Origin: an uncultured Bacteroidales bacterium
Lineage (GTDB): Bacteria; Bacteroidota; Bacteroidia; Bacteroidales; UBA932
Reading direction: 5' to 3'
NCBI GenBank assembly: GCA_946405435.1
Contig: CAMJHF010000012.1
Coordinates: forward strand, 23,538 to 87,537
Length of the DNA: 64,000 nt
Part shown: positions 1 through 9,360 of the stretch, one piece after another
How the letters are laid out: each line of letters opens with the position of its first letter
Numbering within the stretch: the stretch's first letter is position 1
The notes under the pieces: generated by a model
What the model was told of the DNA's origin: nothing
Databases searched by the model: none
What the model saw: the letters and a program-made list of their open reading frames with translations, nothing else
Program-made: the position numbers and the translations under genes

Positions 1-1362
1 CTTAATTGCGATAATTTCACTTTAACTGGTGGAACACTTGTAGGAGATGCTGATGCACATAATTATTCGGATATTGTCCGTTACGGTAAAAAACAGAAGT
101 CATCCCATGAATGGGGCTTTGGGGTGTTGGTAAATGGCTCGAGGGGTACTATCCGCAATATGACTATCACCAATATGACTGGAGACGGCATCAAATCCGG
201 AAGCATCAACCTCAAGAACAAGGGGATATTCCATACAACATTGGATCTTTACGATACTGAAATTTCATATTGTCGTAGGAATGGGATTGCAGTCCTGTCT
301 TCATTGGGGACCAACATTGTAAATACCAATATCCATCATATCGGGACGTATGGGGCATTAAAAGGGACGGCTCCTCAAGCGGGAATCGATTTAGAATATG
401 AGGATGGTGTAGGCGATAAGGGCTCTGTCACTATAAGAAATTGCAGAATAACTGACTGTACGCAAAAAGTTATTTCCGCTTCCAACTCCACCCCTCCCGT
501 CCCAGATAGTTTCCTTATTGAGGACTGCTATCTCGAAGGATCGAGCTTCCAGGTTTACCACGTGAAGAAAGCCAAGTCGAAAGTCATACGCAATTGTACG
601 GTGGTCTGTTGTCCTATCCACCTGGGAGATGCCAATGTGGAGAATACGAAGTTTGACCTGGGACTCGGAGTTCACTACGTGTCAGGTGGTCATTACAAGA
701 ATTGCGATTTTATCGGAACATTGGAGAAATCGGAATCAAATTACGGCTGTACGTTAGCCGGAACGAATCTGAATGAGACCGTGTTTGAGAACTGCTCTTT
801 TTCGGATATCAGAGCCGCTAACAACAGTTCGCCGTCGTATCAAGGATTTGCCGGATATCATTTTCCGCTGCGGGCTGTCTTTAAGAATTGCACAATTAGC
901 AACTGCTCCTTTGTAAGAGGGAATGAGAAGAATGCGTCATCGTTCGCTTTCTACGATTCGAAGTTAACAGACGGCTGTATGATCTATAACTTAAGTGAAA
1001 ACATCCCTATAACATTCGAGCAGTGTGAACTGACGGATGTGTCGGCTTATCAGACCCAGACGGGACGATTCATTTTCAAGAATTCGAAACTCGTCCAGAA
1101 AGACAAGTCAATGTCACAGCCGCTTCTTCTTTTTGGTAATAATAGCTTTGAAAGATGTACTATTGTGGATGAGGTCGGTTTCCCGGCAGCCTCTGCAAAG
1201 AGGCACGGAGTCAAGGCTTATAAAGTTGAAGCTGTTCGCACAGATTTCACATTTGATTCCGACAATGTGAAAACGGAGGGAATGACTCTGAAAAGGGGGA
1301 AAGTACACGGTGTGTCGAAATCCTCGTTCAAAGGGACTCAACGTTCTGTAAAATTCAAATAA
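1..1362 (+). CDS. Right-handed beta-helix protein (5' end outside window)
   Basis: The reading frame is open from base 1, so the N-terminus is missing; about 453 residues are visible. The protein is a chain of beta-helix coils of roughly 20-30 residues with repeated short strands such as IRNMTITNMTGDGI, IRNCRITDC, FENCSFSDI, FKNCTISNC and FERCTIVDEV. This is the pattern of pectate-lyase-like / Beta_helix domain proteins. Members in polysaccharide loci are often lyases, epimerases or surface carbohydrate-binding proteins, but no catalytic residues can be assigned here. A GT4 gene follows after 6 bases, which suggests one operon with the polysaccharide genes. The AT-rich composition relative to later genes fits horizontally acquired capsule DNA. 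A GTG at 124 is in frame but is not needed as a start because coding sequence continues upstream. Confidence 0.75.
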   Translation, partial: LNCDNFTLTGGTLVGDADAHNYSDIVRYGKKQKSSHEWGFGVLVNGSRGTIRNMTITNMTGDGIKSGSINLKNKGIFHTTLDLYDTEISYCRRNGIAVLSSLGTNIVNTNIHHIGTYGALKGTAPQAGIDLEYEDGVGDKGSVTIRNCRITDCTQKVISASNSTPPVPDSFLIEDCYLEGSSFQVYHVKKAKSKVIRNCTVVCCPIHLGDANVENTKFDLGLGVHYVSGGHYKNCDFIGTLEKSESNYGCTLAGTNLNETVFENCSFSDIRAANNSSPSYQGFAGYHFPLRAVFKNCTISNCSFVRGNEKNASSFAFYDSKLTDGCMIYNLSENIPITFEQCELTDVSAYQTQTGRFIFKNSKLVQKDKSMSQPLLLFGNNSFERCTIVDEVGFPAASAKRHGVKAYKVEAVRTDFTFDSDNVKTEGMTLKRGKVHGVSKSSFKGTQRSVKFK

Positions 1363-1368
1363 AATAGA

Positions 1369-2517
1369 ATGGATAAGAAAAAGATTATAAGATCATCTAC
1401 GGTTCCGCAGTCGTTGGATGTGTTCTGCAAGGGTATGCTCAAGGAACTGTCAGAGAAATATGAAGTCGTTGCGCTGTCCTCGCCAGGAGAGCCGCTGGAC
1501 AGGGTGAGGGAGCGTGAGGGAGTGCGTACCATAGCAGTACCTATGGAACGGCATATCTCCTTGATGAAAGACCTGAAAGCCTTGCTGGTAATGATTAAGA
1601 CGCTTCGGAAGGAGCGCCCGTATATGATTCATAGTATGACCCCTAAGGCTGGCCTGCTATGTATGGTGGCGGGAAAGTTGACAGGCGTGCCGGTACGCAT
1701 CCATACCTTCACTGGTTTGGTGTGGCCTACATCTACAGGACTGAAACGCAAGATACTGATGCTGACGGACAAGCTGACTTGTGCTTGTGCTACCAACATC
1801 ATCCCTGAAGGTCAGGGCGTGAAGAACGACCTGATTGCAGGGAAGATAACCAAGAAACCGTTGAAGGTGCTGGGTTATGGAAACGTGATGGGTGTGGATA
1901 TGGAGCATTTCTCCCGGAGACCCGAGGTGTTGAAACTTGCGGAAGAACTGAAACTGCGGGACGAATCAAAGTTCACGTTCCTGTTTGTAGGACGTATCGT
2001 GAAGGACAAAGGGATTAATGAACTTGTGGGTGCGTTCAAAAAGCTCTATAGCGAGTATCCTGACATTCGGTTAATACTGGTGGGGCCTTATGAGGATAAC
2101 CTCGACCCGATCAGCCAGGAATCCCGTGATGCGATTAGCGCATACGCTGACATTATGGCTGTTGGCAAGAAGATGGGGGAAGAGTTGCTGGCCTACTATG
2201 CGGCAGCCGACTGCTTCGTGATGCCCAGCTACCGTGAGGGATTCCCCAACACGGTGCTTGAAGCCGGTGCAATGGGGCTGGCCTCAATCGTGACTGATAT
2301 CAATGGTTCACGGGAAATCATCGTGGACGGCGAGAACGGAATGATTGTACCGCCTCAGAATGAAGAACGGCTCTATCAGGCGATGAAGGTTATGCTGACC
2401 TCACCGGCTGACAGGGAGAAACTGGCAGGCAAAGCCCGCAAGATGATAGCGGACAGGTTTGAACAGGGCTTTGTCAGGAAGTGCTTGTATGAGTACTATG
2501 ATGAGGTGATTAAGTAG
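1369..2517 (+). CDS. Glycosyltransferase family 4 (GT-B fold)
   Basis: This 382-residue protein has the length and layout of a retaining GT-B glycosyltransferase of family GT4. The C-terminal Rossmann half carries FLFVGRIVKDKGI, ILVGPYEDN and the nucleotide-sugar-binding EX7E motif (EGFPNTVLE, about residue 300), followed by INGSREIIVDGENG. The N-terminal half has HSMTPKAGLL and VRIHTFTGLVW, typical of the Bacteroides capsule enzymes. It should add a sugar to the lipid-linked repeat unit at the cytoplasmic face of the membrane; donor and acceptor cannot be read from sequence. It sits directly before a phosphoglycosyl transferase, and the ATG start is separated by only 6 bases from the upstream stop. 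Confidence 0.9.
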   Translation: MDKKKIIRSSTVPQSLDVFCKGMLKELSEKYEVVALSSPGEPLDRVREREGVRTIAVPMERHISLMKDLKALLVMIKTLRKERPYMIHSMTPKAGLLCMVAGKLTGVPVRIHTFTGLVWPTSTGLKRKILMLTDKLTCACATNIIPEGQGVKNDLIAGKITKKPLKVLGYGNVMGVDMEHFSRRPEVLKLAEELKLRDESKFTFLFVGRIVKDKGINELVGAFKKLYSEYPDIRLILVGPYEDNLDPISQESRDAISAYADIMAVGKKMGEELLAYYAAADCFVMPSYREGFPNTVLEAGAMGLASIVTDINGSREIIVDGENGMIVPPQNEERLYQAMKVMLTSPADREKLAGKARKMIADRFEQGFVRKCLYEYYDEVIK

Positions 2518-2535
2518 CAAATTAAAAAACACTTT

Positions 2536-3195
2536 ATGTATAAACACTTTTTCAAAAGATTCTTTGATTTCTGCATCTCGTTGGTGGCACTGATCATCGT
2601 GTCGCCCATCATCATCGTGGTGGCCATCTGGCTCCATTTTGCCAACAAAGGCGCAGGGGCTTGGTTCCTGCAAGACCGTCCCGGAAAGGACGGGAAGATT
2701 TTCAAGGTGATCAAGTTCAAGACGATGACGGACGAGCGTGGGCCGGACGGTGAGCTGCTTTCGAATGCAGAGCGACTGACGAAGGTGGGACGCTTTGTAA
2801 GGGCAGCCTCGTTGGATGAACTGCCACAGCTGATCAACGTGGTGAAGGGCGATATGGCTCTGATTGGGCCCCGTCCGCTGCTGACGTGGTTCCTGCCGCT
2901 CTATGACGAGACGCAGATGCGTCGGCACGAGGTGCGTCCGGGCATTACAGGATGGGCTCAGGTGAACGGAAGGAATACGGTGACGTATGGTGAGAAGTTC
3001 AAATACGACGTGTGGTATGTGGACCACCTGACGATGGGGCTCGACATCAAAATCCTGTGGATGACGGTGATGAACGTCATCAAACGCAAAGACATCGGAA
3101 ACGGTCTGCAGGACGAGGTGGATGACTTGGGCTGGAACGCCCGAAAGAAAGAGGCGATAGAACTGTTTGAAAAGAATTATCGTAATAAAAAATAA
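2536..3195 (+). CDS. Phosphoglycosyl transferase (bacterial sugar transferase, PglC-like)
   Basis: At 219 residues this is a minimal monotopic phosphoglycosyl transferase, which moves a sugar-1-phosphate from a UDP-sugar to undecaprenyl phosphate and so starts repeat-unit assembly. Visible features in order are an N-terminal hydrophobic re-entrant helix (residues about 12-33), QDRPGKDGKIFKVIKFKTM, the acidic LDELPQL segment containing the catalytic Asp-Glu dyad, GPRP, and RPGITGWAQVNGRN. It lacks the extra transmembrane domain of WbaP-type enzymes. The gene lies 18 bases after the GT4 gene. A second, different member of the same family occurs at 7510-8220, so one may initiate and the other serve a separate glycan. 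Confidence 0.93.
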   Translation: MYKHFFKRFFDFCISLVALIIVSPIIIVVAIWLHFANKGAGAWFLQDRPGKDGKIFKVIKFKTMTDERGPDGELLSNAERLTKVGRFVRAASLDELPQLINVVKGDMALIGPRPLLTWFLPLYDETQMRRHEVRPGITGWAQVNGRNTVTYGEKFKYDVWYVDHLTMGLDIKILWMTVMNVIKRKDIGNGLQDEVDDLGWNARKKEAIELFEKNYRNKK

Positions 3196-3203
3196 CACTA
3201 ATT

Positions 3204-4205
3204 ATGGACAAAAAGAAAATCATCATCTTTGGTGCAACAGGCAACGTGGGGTCGTACCTCACCCTGTATGCGTTGAACTTCTTCAACAAGGACGAGTATG
3301 AGGTGATTGCCTCGGGACGTCGTAAAACGGATTTCTGGACCAAGCAGGGTGTGCCTTACTACTCTGTGGACCTGACAAAGGCAGAGGACTTTGATGTGCT
3401 GCCGAAGGAGAATGTCTATGCCGTGATTCATCTGGCAGCGGAGATACCGTCGTATATGAACGAATACCATCCCCGCAAGTACATAGACAGCATCGTGGTG
3501 GGAACGACCAATGTGCTGGAGTACTGCCGCAAGGTGAAGGCCGACCGAATAATGTTCAGCCAGACGGTGTTCGACGTGTCGCTCTATCCCAGCGATCACG
3601 TGCTTGACCCGTATGACAAGCCCAACTTCTCCTACACGGGCGACCATGCCGTGTATGTGATTGCGAAGAACTGTGCCATCGAGATGATGGAACACTACTA
3701 CCAGGAGTTTGGTATCAAGAAGTTTGTGTTCCGCTTTCCAACCATCTATGAATACAGCCCATACCAGTACTACTTCCCGAATGGCGTGAAGACGATGCGT
3801 CCGCTGTATCAGCAAATCAACAAAGCCATCAAGGGCGAGCCTCTGACCATCTGGGGTGACAGGAACTATGCCAAGGATATGGTGCACGTGTATGACTGTG
3901 CACAGATGATTTGCAAGGCAGTGCTGGCCGACCGCGGGGATGGTTTCTATAATGTGGGAACAGGCATCCCCGTGACGCTTCAGCAGCAGTGTGAAGCCAT
4001 CATCGACGTGTTCTCGCCGAAAGACCATCCTTCGACGATTGAGTATGTTGACCCCGACCGCAAGAGCGGTGGCGGATTCCTGATGGACATCACCAATGCC
4101 AAGGAGGAACTGGGCTACGAGCCGGTGTACGACGTACATAAACTATTTGAAAACTATAAAGAGGAAATGGCGATTGACCGTTTCCTGGAACTGAGAGGAA
4201 AATAA
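3204..4205 (+). CDS. NAD-dependent epimerase/dehydratase (extended SDR)
   Basis: This 333-residue protein has the NAD-binding glycine motif GATGNVGSY at its N-terminus and a YxxxK active-site pair (YVIAK, about residue 154), with SQTVFDVS in the position of the catalytic Ser/Thr strand. The fold and length match extended short-chain dehydrogenases acting on nucleotide-sugars, such as 4-epimerases, 4,6-dehydratases or reductases. The substrate is unknown. It overlaps nothing upstream (8-base gap) and abuts the next gene at its stop codon, so it is translated within the polysaccharide operon. A role in making an activated sugar for this locus is inferred from that context. Confidence 0.88.
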   Translation: MDKKKIIIFGATGNVGSYLTLYALNFFNKDEYEVIASGRRKTDFWTKQGVPYYSVDLTKAEDFDVLPKENVYAVIHLAAEIPSYMNEYHPRKYIDSIVVGTTNVLEYCRKVKADRIMFSQTVFDVSLYPSDHVLDPYDKPNFSYTGDHAVYVIAKNCAIEMMEHYYQEFGIKKFVFRFPTIYEYSPYQYYFPNGVKTMRPLYQQINKAIKGEPLTIWGDRNYAKDMVHVYDCAQMICKAVLADRGDGFYNVGTGIPVTLQQQCEAIIDVFSPKDHPSTIEYVDPDRKSGGGFLMDITNAKEELGYEPVYDVHKLFENYKEEMAIDRFLELRGK

Positions 4206-5243
4206 GTGAAAGAATTCGGTTCTGACTTCCACTACATAGAGCCGCAAGGCAGTGGAGATAACACCCTTCAAGACTTCTTCCCGTCCGCTAACTACTATGC
4301 GGACGGGAGGCAAGCCTTGATAGACCTGTACAGGTCGCAAGGCTGGCAACGGCTGTGGGTGCCGGAGTATTTCTGTTATGACGTGATAGAGTCGCTGAAA
4401 GAAGCAGGACTGGAGCTGGTGTTCTATACGGATTATCCTGACTACCGCGATGACAGCAAGACTATAGAGGCTATTCAGCGGAAGGGACATTTTCGCCCGA
4501 CGGATGCTATCCTGCGTGTGAACTACTTCGGGATGCGTTCGTATTGCAGTACGGATAAGCTGATGGTGCCCGTAGTGGAAGACCATACCCACGACCTGAT
4601 TGGCGGATGGGCCATCAATAGTCACGCGGATTGGTGTATTGCCTCGTTGAGAAAGTCGCTTCCAATACCGGAAGGGGGAATGTTGTGGTCGCCTGTGGGA
4701 CTGGAATTGCCTATGGCGCCAGCGGTCTCCGAGGAGAATGAGAAGATTGCTGCTACTCGTTGGGAGGTGATGAGGTTGAAAGCTCGTTATCTGGCAGGGG
4801 AGGAAGTAGAGAAGGTGGCTTTCAGGGCCGGATTCGTAGATACAGAAGAGTATTTCGACAGGGCTGATGTCTGTGCCTTGGATGTTGAAAGCCAGAAGTT
4901 TTTGCAGTTGTTTGATATTCGTGACTGGTACAAACGGAAATGGGAGAACTGGGAACTGCTACGGGACATCAAGAAAGACGGTGTCCGTGTGCTGCGGCCC
5001 GAGAATAGAGGATGCTATCCCTTCTCGCTGATACTGGTCTTTACGACTGGAGAGGAGAGAGACAGGGTGCGCAAGGCACTGATTGAGAAACAAATCTATC
5101 CGGCTATCCTGTGGAATGTGCCGGAAGTGACAGAAGGTGAAGTGTTCAAAATGTCAAGAGGGATTCTGTCCATCCATTGCGACGCGAGATATACGAAGGA
5201 AGATATCCTTCAAATGAAAAGTATTATTGAATCAACTCTATAA
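4206..5243 (+). CDS. PLP-dependent aminotransferase-fold protein (DegT-like)
   Basis: The 345-residue product resembles fold-type I PLP enzymes found in Bacteroidales capsule clusters. The best sign is SLRKSLPIPEGG (about residue 150), equivalent to the PLP-lysine segment of DegT/StrS-type enzymes, preceded by VVEDHTHDL with the expected acidic residue. Overall similarity to classical DegT proteins is weak, so substrate and even catalytic competence are uncertain. The start is GTG immediately after the TAA of the previous gene, with no spacing, which implies translational coupling. Its neighbour downstream is a FemAB-like transferase; the pair may build or attach an amino-containing decoration, but this is inference. 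Confidence 0.65.
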   Translation: MKEFGSDFHYIEPQGSGDNTLQDFFPSANYYADGRQALIDLYRSQGWQRLWVPEYFCYDVIESLKEAGLELVFYTDYPDYRDDSKTIEAIQRKGHFRPTDAILRVNYFGMRSYCSTDKLMVPVVEDHTHDLIGGWAINSHADWCIASLRKSLPIPEGGMLWSPVGLELPMAPAVSEENEKIAATRWEVMRLKARYLAGEEVEKVAFRAGFVDTEEYFDRADVCALDVESQKFLQLFDIRDWYKRKWENWELLRDIKKDGVRVLRPENRGCYPFSLILVFTTGEERDRVRKALIEKQIYPAILWNVPEVTEGEVFKMSRGILSIHCDARYTKEDILQMKSIIESTL

Positions 5244-5246
5244 GCA

Positions 5247-6278
5247 TTGATACGTTTATTTGACTTGTCCCAGTCTGCGGAGTGGGACGCTACGGTTCGC
5301 TCCTTTGCGGAGCACGATGTGTATTACCTAAGCGGGTATGTGAAAGCTTTCCATATACACGGGGACGGAGATCCGTATCTTTTGTACTACGAAGACAACG
5401 GACTGCGGGCCATCTATGTGTATATGCACAGAAAGACGGCCTTGGAGGGCGTATTTGACTCCGTAACACCTTACGGATACGGGGGCGTGCTGTTTGAGGG
5501 AGACACCTCGGAAGGCAACCTCCAGTCGTTCTGGACTGCCTATCTGAAAAAGATGGCAGAGGAGCATATCGTGGATAATTTCGTGCGCTATCATCCCGTG
5601 CTGAAGAATGCCGTCCCGATGAAGGAGGTTTCGAACGTGATAGATCTCGGGAAGACGGTGGCGTTTGACTTGGCTGCGCCGGAGGTGATATGGGACAACA
5701 TCATCAGCAAAAACCGCAATATGATTCGCAAGGCGGAGAAGAACGGCATCGAGATACGGCACGGCAAAGGAATGGAACTGTTTGCGGACTTCAAGCGCAT
5801 CTATAACGCCACGATGGACAAGGATCATGCCGAGGAGTATTACTACTTCGGTGATGAGTTCTATGAGAGTATCCACAACGACCTGCACGACAACTATGAG
5901 ATGTTCTATGCCATGCTGGACGGGCAGATTATCGCAATGAGCATTATGCTGTTCTGCAACAAGCAGATGCATTATCACCTGTCGGGCTCGATGATGGAGT
6001 ATAGGAATCTGGCACCGTCGAACCTGCTGCTGTATAAGGCAGCGCTATGGGGCTGTGAGCAGGGGTACAAGACCTTCCACCTGGGCGGTGGCGTAGGCAG
6101 CGGCGAGGATAACCTGTATAAGTTCAAGGCCGCATTCAACAAGAACTCGGATTACCAGTTCTCGATAGGCAAGCAGGTGTTCGACCAGGAGAAATATGAC
6201 GAGCTGGTGGAGATCCGCGCCCAGCAAGACCCGGACTTCAATCCGGAGAGTAAATTCTTCCCGCTTTACAGAAGTTAA
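5247..6278 (+). CDS. FemAB-like / GNAT-fold acyl transferase
   Basis: This 343-residue protein looks like the FemAB/GNAT superfamily members common in polysaccharide loci. The C-terminal half contains a GNAT-like core: FYAMLDGQIIAMSIMLF, a QMHYHLSGS strand, LLLYKAALWGCEQGYKTFHLGGG and GEDNLYKFKAAFN. The FemAB relatives transfer aminoacyl groups from tRNA to cell-wall precursors, while others acylate sugars; which applies here is unknown. Translation would begin at TTG (5247), 3 bases after the upstream stop. No ATG is near and the N-terminus MIRLFDLSQSAEWD looks complete. Neighbours are a PLP enzyme upstream and an aminotransferase downstream. Confidence 0.75.
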   Translation: MIRLFDLSQSAEWDATVRSFAEHDVYYLSGYVKAFHIHGDGDPYLLYYEDNGLRAIYVYMHRKTALEGVFDSVTPYGYGGVLFEGDTSEGNLQSFWTAYLKKMAEEHIVDNFVRYHPVLKNAVPMKEVSNVIDLGKTVAFDLAAPEVIWDNIISKNRNMIRKAEKNGIEIRHGKGMELFADFKRIYNATMDKDHAEEYYYFGDEFYESIHNDLHDNYEMFYAMLDGQIIAMSIMLFCNKQMHYHLSGSMMEYRNLAPSNLLLYKAALWGCEQGYKTFHLGGGVGSGEDNLYKFKAAFNKNSDYQFSIGKQVFDQEKYDELVEIRAQQDPDFNPESKFFPLYRS

Positions 6279-6280
6279 CT

Positions 6281-7513
6281 ATGTCGCAAGAACTACAGAT
6301 CTCTCAGCGAGGCATCGAGATGCCCGCTTCTCCAATCCGTAAACTTGCACCCTTGGCCTACGCAGCAGAAGACAGGGGCGTGAAGATATACCGGCTGAAC
6401 ATCGGTCAACCAGACTTGCCCACGCCACAAAAGGCGTTGGACGTGCTGAAGCACATTGACAGAAAGACGTTGGAATACAGTCCTTCGCAGGGGTATCGCT
6501 CACTGCGCAAGGCACTGGTGAACTACTATGATCGCTACCAGATAAAGCTGGATGCTGACGAGATTATCATCACCTGCGGTGGTAGCGAGGCGGTGCTGTT
6601 TGCCTTTATGAGTTGTCTGAATCCGGGCGACGAGATTATTGTGCCGGAACCGGCCTACGCTAATTATATGTCGTTTGCCGTGTCTGCTGGAGCTGTCATC
6701 AGAACGGTGGCAACCACCATAGAAGAAGGCTTCTGTCTGCCTAAGGTTGAGAGATTTGAAGCACTGATTAATGAGCGGACAAAGGCTATATTGATTTGCA
6801 ATCCTAACAATCCGACGGGTTATCTCTATACGCAGAAGGAGATGAACCAAATTCGGGATTTGGTGAAGAAGTATAATCTTTATCTATTCTCGGATGAGGT
6901 GTACAGGGAGTTTATCTATACGGGATCACCCTATATTTCTGCTATGCATTTGGAAGGAATAGAACAGAATGTAGTACTGATTGATTCTGTGTCAAAGCGT
7001 TATTCTGAGTGCGGTATTCGCATTGGTGCTTTGATAACCAAGAACGAACAGGTAAGAAAGACAGTGATGAAGTTCTGTCAGGCACGTCTTTCACCACCGT
7101 TGATTGGACAATTCATTGCAGAGGCTTCAATTGAGGGAACTGAACAGTACTCTCGGGAGATGTATGATGAGTATGTGGAGCGGAGGAAGTGCTTGATTGA
7201 CGGGGTAAACAGGATTCCAGGGTGCTATACGCCTGTGCCTATGGGGGCTTTCTATACGGTGGCTCAGTTGCCGGTGGATGATACAGAGAAATTCTGTGCT
7301 TGGTGTCTGAGTGAATTCTGCTGGAAGGATGAACAGACACCTGTAGATTGTGCAGGGGAGACCATAATGATGGCACCCGCAGCGGGATTCTACTCTACAC
7401 CAGATATGGGAATGAATCAGGTACGCTTGGCATATGTACTGAACAAAAAAGATATACAACGAGCCTTATTCCTCTTGGAGAAGGCTTTACAGCAATATAC
7501 TAAGCAAAGATGA
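6281..7513 (+). CDS. Class I/II PLP aminotransferase
   Basis: This 410-residue protein is a fold-type I aminotransferase of the aspartate aminotransferase class. It shows the N-terminal RLNIGQPDLPTP, the cofactor loop GGSEAVLFAF, the substrate/cofactor Asn motif CNPNNPTG, the SDEVYREF Asp-x-x-Tyr motif, and the PLP-lysine segment DSVSKRYSECGIRIG. The likely reaction is transamination of an amino acid or a keto-sugar-derived acid. Its placement between a FemAB-like gene (2-base gap) and a sugar transferase (ATGA overlap) argues for a dedicated biosynthetic role, perhaps supplying an amino acid for glycan decoration. Exact specificity is not readable. Confidence 0.88.
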   Translation: MSQELQISQRGIEMPASPIRKLAPLAYAAEDRGVKIYRLNIGQPDLPTPQKALDVLKHIDRKTLEYSPSQGYRSLRKALVNYYDRYQIKLDADEIIITCGGSEAVLFAFMSCLNPGDEIIVPEPAYANYMSFAVSAGAVIRTVATTIEEGFCLPKVERFEALINERTKAILICNPNNPTGYLYTQKEMNQIRDLVKKYNLYLFSDEVYREFIYTGSPYISAMHLEGIEQNVVLIDSVSKRYSECGIRIGALITKNEQVRKTVMKFCQARLSPPLIGQFIAEASIEGTEQYSREMYDEYVERRKCLIDGVNRIPGCYTPVPMGAFYTVAQLPVDDTEKFCAWCLSEFCWKDEQTPVDCAGETIMMAPAAGFYSTPDMGMNQVRLAYVLNKKDIQRALFLLEKALQQYTKQR

Positions 7514-8220
7514 TTCTGAAATGGCTATTTGACAGAGTGATATCCCTGCTTGGGCTGATAGTTTTATTACCACTATTATTAGCCATAGCGATAATGATAA
7601 AGATTAGAATGCCTGGTGGTCCTGTTTTCTTTATTCAAAAGCGTGTAGGGAAGGATGGTATATACTTTGATTATCATAAGTTCCGCACAATGATTCCCGT
7701 GAAGAACAACGAGGGGAGCACAGGCAAGAAAGGAGATAAGGGTTGGAGCACGGTCTCTGTAGCCGGAGACAACCGTATCACGCCGCTGGGAGCGAAGTTA
7801 CGCCACTACAAGCTGGACGAGTTGCCCGGGCTGTGGAATGTGTTCATCGGCAAGATGAGTTTCGTGGGGCCTCGGCCTGATGTGCCCGGATATGCGGACA
7901 AGCTGACGGGCGACGACCGTGATGTGCTGAAGCTGAGGCCTGGGATCACGGGACCTGCGACGCTGAAGTATAGACTCGAAGATGAGTACCTTGCTAACGC
8001 AAGAGAACTCGTCTCGAACCATAACGATAACGCTAACGTTAACTTCGATGAGATGAGTGACCAGGAGGTGGCAGTGTGGTACAATGATAACGTAATTTAC
8101 CCGGACAAGGTGCGGCTGAACTGCTATTACTATCGGCATTATTCGTTCGTGAAGGATATTCAGATGATCCTGTGCACCGTGCTGGGGAAGAAGATGCAAT
8201 ATGCAGGAGAAGAAATTTAA
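7510..8220 (+). CDS. Second phosphoglycosyl transferase
   Basis: The 236-residue protein carries the full phosphoglycosyl transferase signature: an N-terminal hydrophobic helix (WLFDRVISLLGLIVLLPLLL), QKRVGKDGIYFDYHKFRTM, the KLDELPGL Asp-Glu dyad, VGPRPDVPGY and RPGITGPATLKYR. Compared with the family member at 2536 it has a different C-terminal region (GPATLKYR and an insert with asparagine-rich SNHNDNANVN), which suggests a different sugar substrate. It overlaps the aminotransferase gene by 4 bases (ATGA) and its own 3' end overlaps the next start by 20 bases, a tightly packed operon. It should act at the inner face of the cytoplasmic membrane. Confidence 0.92.
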   Translation: MILKWLFDRVISLLGLIVLLPLLLAIAIMIKIRMPGGPVFFIQKRVGKDGIYFDYHKFRTMIPVKNNEGSTGKKGDKGWSTVSVAGDNRITPLGAKLRHYKLDELPGLWNVFIGKMSFVGPRPDVPGYADKLTGDDRDVLKLRPGITGPATLKYRLEDEYLANARELVSNHNDNANVNFDEMSDQEVAVWYNDNVIYPDKVRLNCYYYRHYSFVKDIQMILCTVLGKKMQYAGEEI

Positions 8221-9316
8221 AGTCGAGCAAGCATTTTTTGCATTGCTTCGGGCAGGACTCTGGGAACAGGAGGTCCAGCTCGCACCCTACGGCGAGATCG
8301 ACTTCGCCGAGGTGCTGCGGCTCTCGGAGGAGCAGAGTGTGGTGGGACTGGTGGCGGCGGGCATCGAGCATATCACGGACAGGAAGCCGCAGAAGAAGGA
8401 TGTGCTGCAGTTCATCGGCCGCACGGTGCAGCTGGAGCAGCGCAACCAGGCGATGAACTATTTCATCGGCGTGATGGTGGAGAAGATGCGCGAGGCGGGG
8501 ATCTACACGGTGCTGGTGAAGGGGCAGGGAGTAGGTCAGTGCTATGAGCATCCGCTGTGGCGGTCGTGCGGCGACGTAGACCTGTTCTTCGATGCGGAGA
8601 ACTACGAGCGGGCGAAGGGGTTCCTCTCGCCGCTGGCGGTGGAGGTGGAGCCGGAGGAGAAGCGCAAGAAGCATCTGGCGATGACCATCGACCCGTGGTT
8701 GGTGGAGTTGCACGGCCTGATGCTGACGGAGATTTCGGAGCGTATCAATGCGGGCGTGGAGCGGGTGCAGAGCGACATCTTCGCTGGCGGTGGCGTGCGG
8801 GTGTGGAAGAACGACGGTGCGGATGTGCCGCTGCCTTCGCCGGACAATGACGTGATCATCGTGTTCACGCATTTCCTGCAACATTTCTTCGTGGGAGGCG
8901 TGGGCCTGCGGCAGATCTGCGACTGGTGCCGGCTGCTGTGGACGTATCGGGAGTGTATTGACCGTGATTTGCTTTTGCGCCGGCTGCGGGAGATGGGGAT
9001 TGTGTCGGAATGGAAGGCATTTGCCGCATTTGCGGTGGATTGGCTCGGGATGCCTGTGGAGGCGATGCCTCTGTATTCGTCAGATGCATCTTGGTCGCGT
9101 AAGGCGAAGCGTATTTGCCGTGTGGTGATGGAGTCTGGAAACTTCGGACACAACAAGGACAATTCGTACCGGTCCCGGTATCCTTTGCTTGTGGAGAAGA
9201 GCATCACTTTTTTCCGTCGGCTCGTGGAGTACATGCGGCTGTTCTCGATATTTCCGGCCGATGCCCCGCGGTTTTTTGTGACGTACGTGGGGAGGAGGGT
9301 GAAGGCGTCTTTTTAA
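8201..9316 (+). CDS. Nucleotidyltransferase-fold protein (PF14907-like)
   Basis: This 371-residue protein matches the uncharacterised nucleotidyltransferase family often placed in Bacteroidales polysaccharide loci. The core is VLVKGQGVGQCYEHPLWRSCGDVDLFF: a Lys/Gly segment followed by DxD residues (GDVDLFF) that would bind metal and NTP, then HGLMLTE and a helical C-terminal half. The biochemical role of the family is not established; addition of a nucleotide or a phospho-group to a sugar or protein is possible. ATG at 8201 overlaps the previous gene by 20 bases. The gene marks a visible rise in GC content compared with the upstream genes. Confidence 0.75.
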   Translation: MQEKKFKVEQAFFALLRAGLWEQEVQLAPYGEIDFAEVLRLSEEQSVVGLVAAGIEHITDRKPQKKDVLQFIGRTVQLEQRNQAMNYFIGVMVEKMREAGIYTVLVKGQGVGQCYEHPLWRSCGDVDLFFDAENYERAKGFLSPLAVEVEPEEKRKKHLAMTIDPWLVELHGLMLTEISERINAGVERVQSDIFAGGGVRVWKNDGADVPLPSPDNDVIIVFTHFLQHFFVGGVGLRQICDWCRLLWTYRECIDRDLLLRRLREMGIVSEWKAFAAFAVDWLGMPVEAMPLYSSDASWSRKAKRICRVVMESGNFGHNKDNSYRSRYPLLVEKSITFFRRLVEYMRLFSIFPADAPRFFVTYVGRRVKASF

Positions 9317-9360
9317 CGAGATTGTTGAAACGAAGATAACTAATAAACATATAATTAATC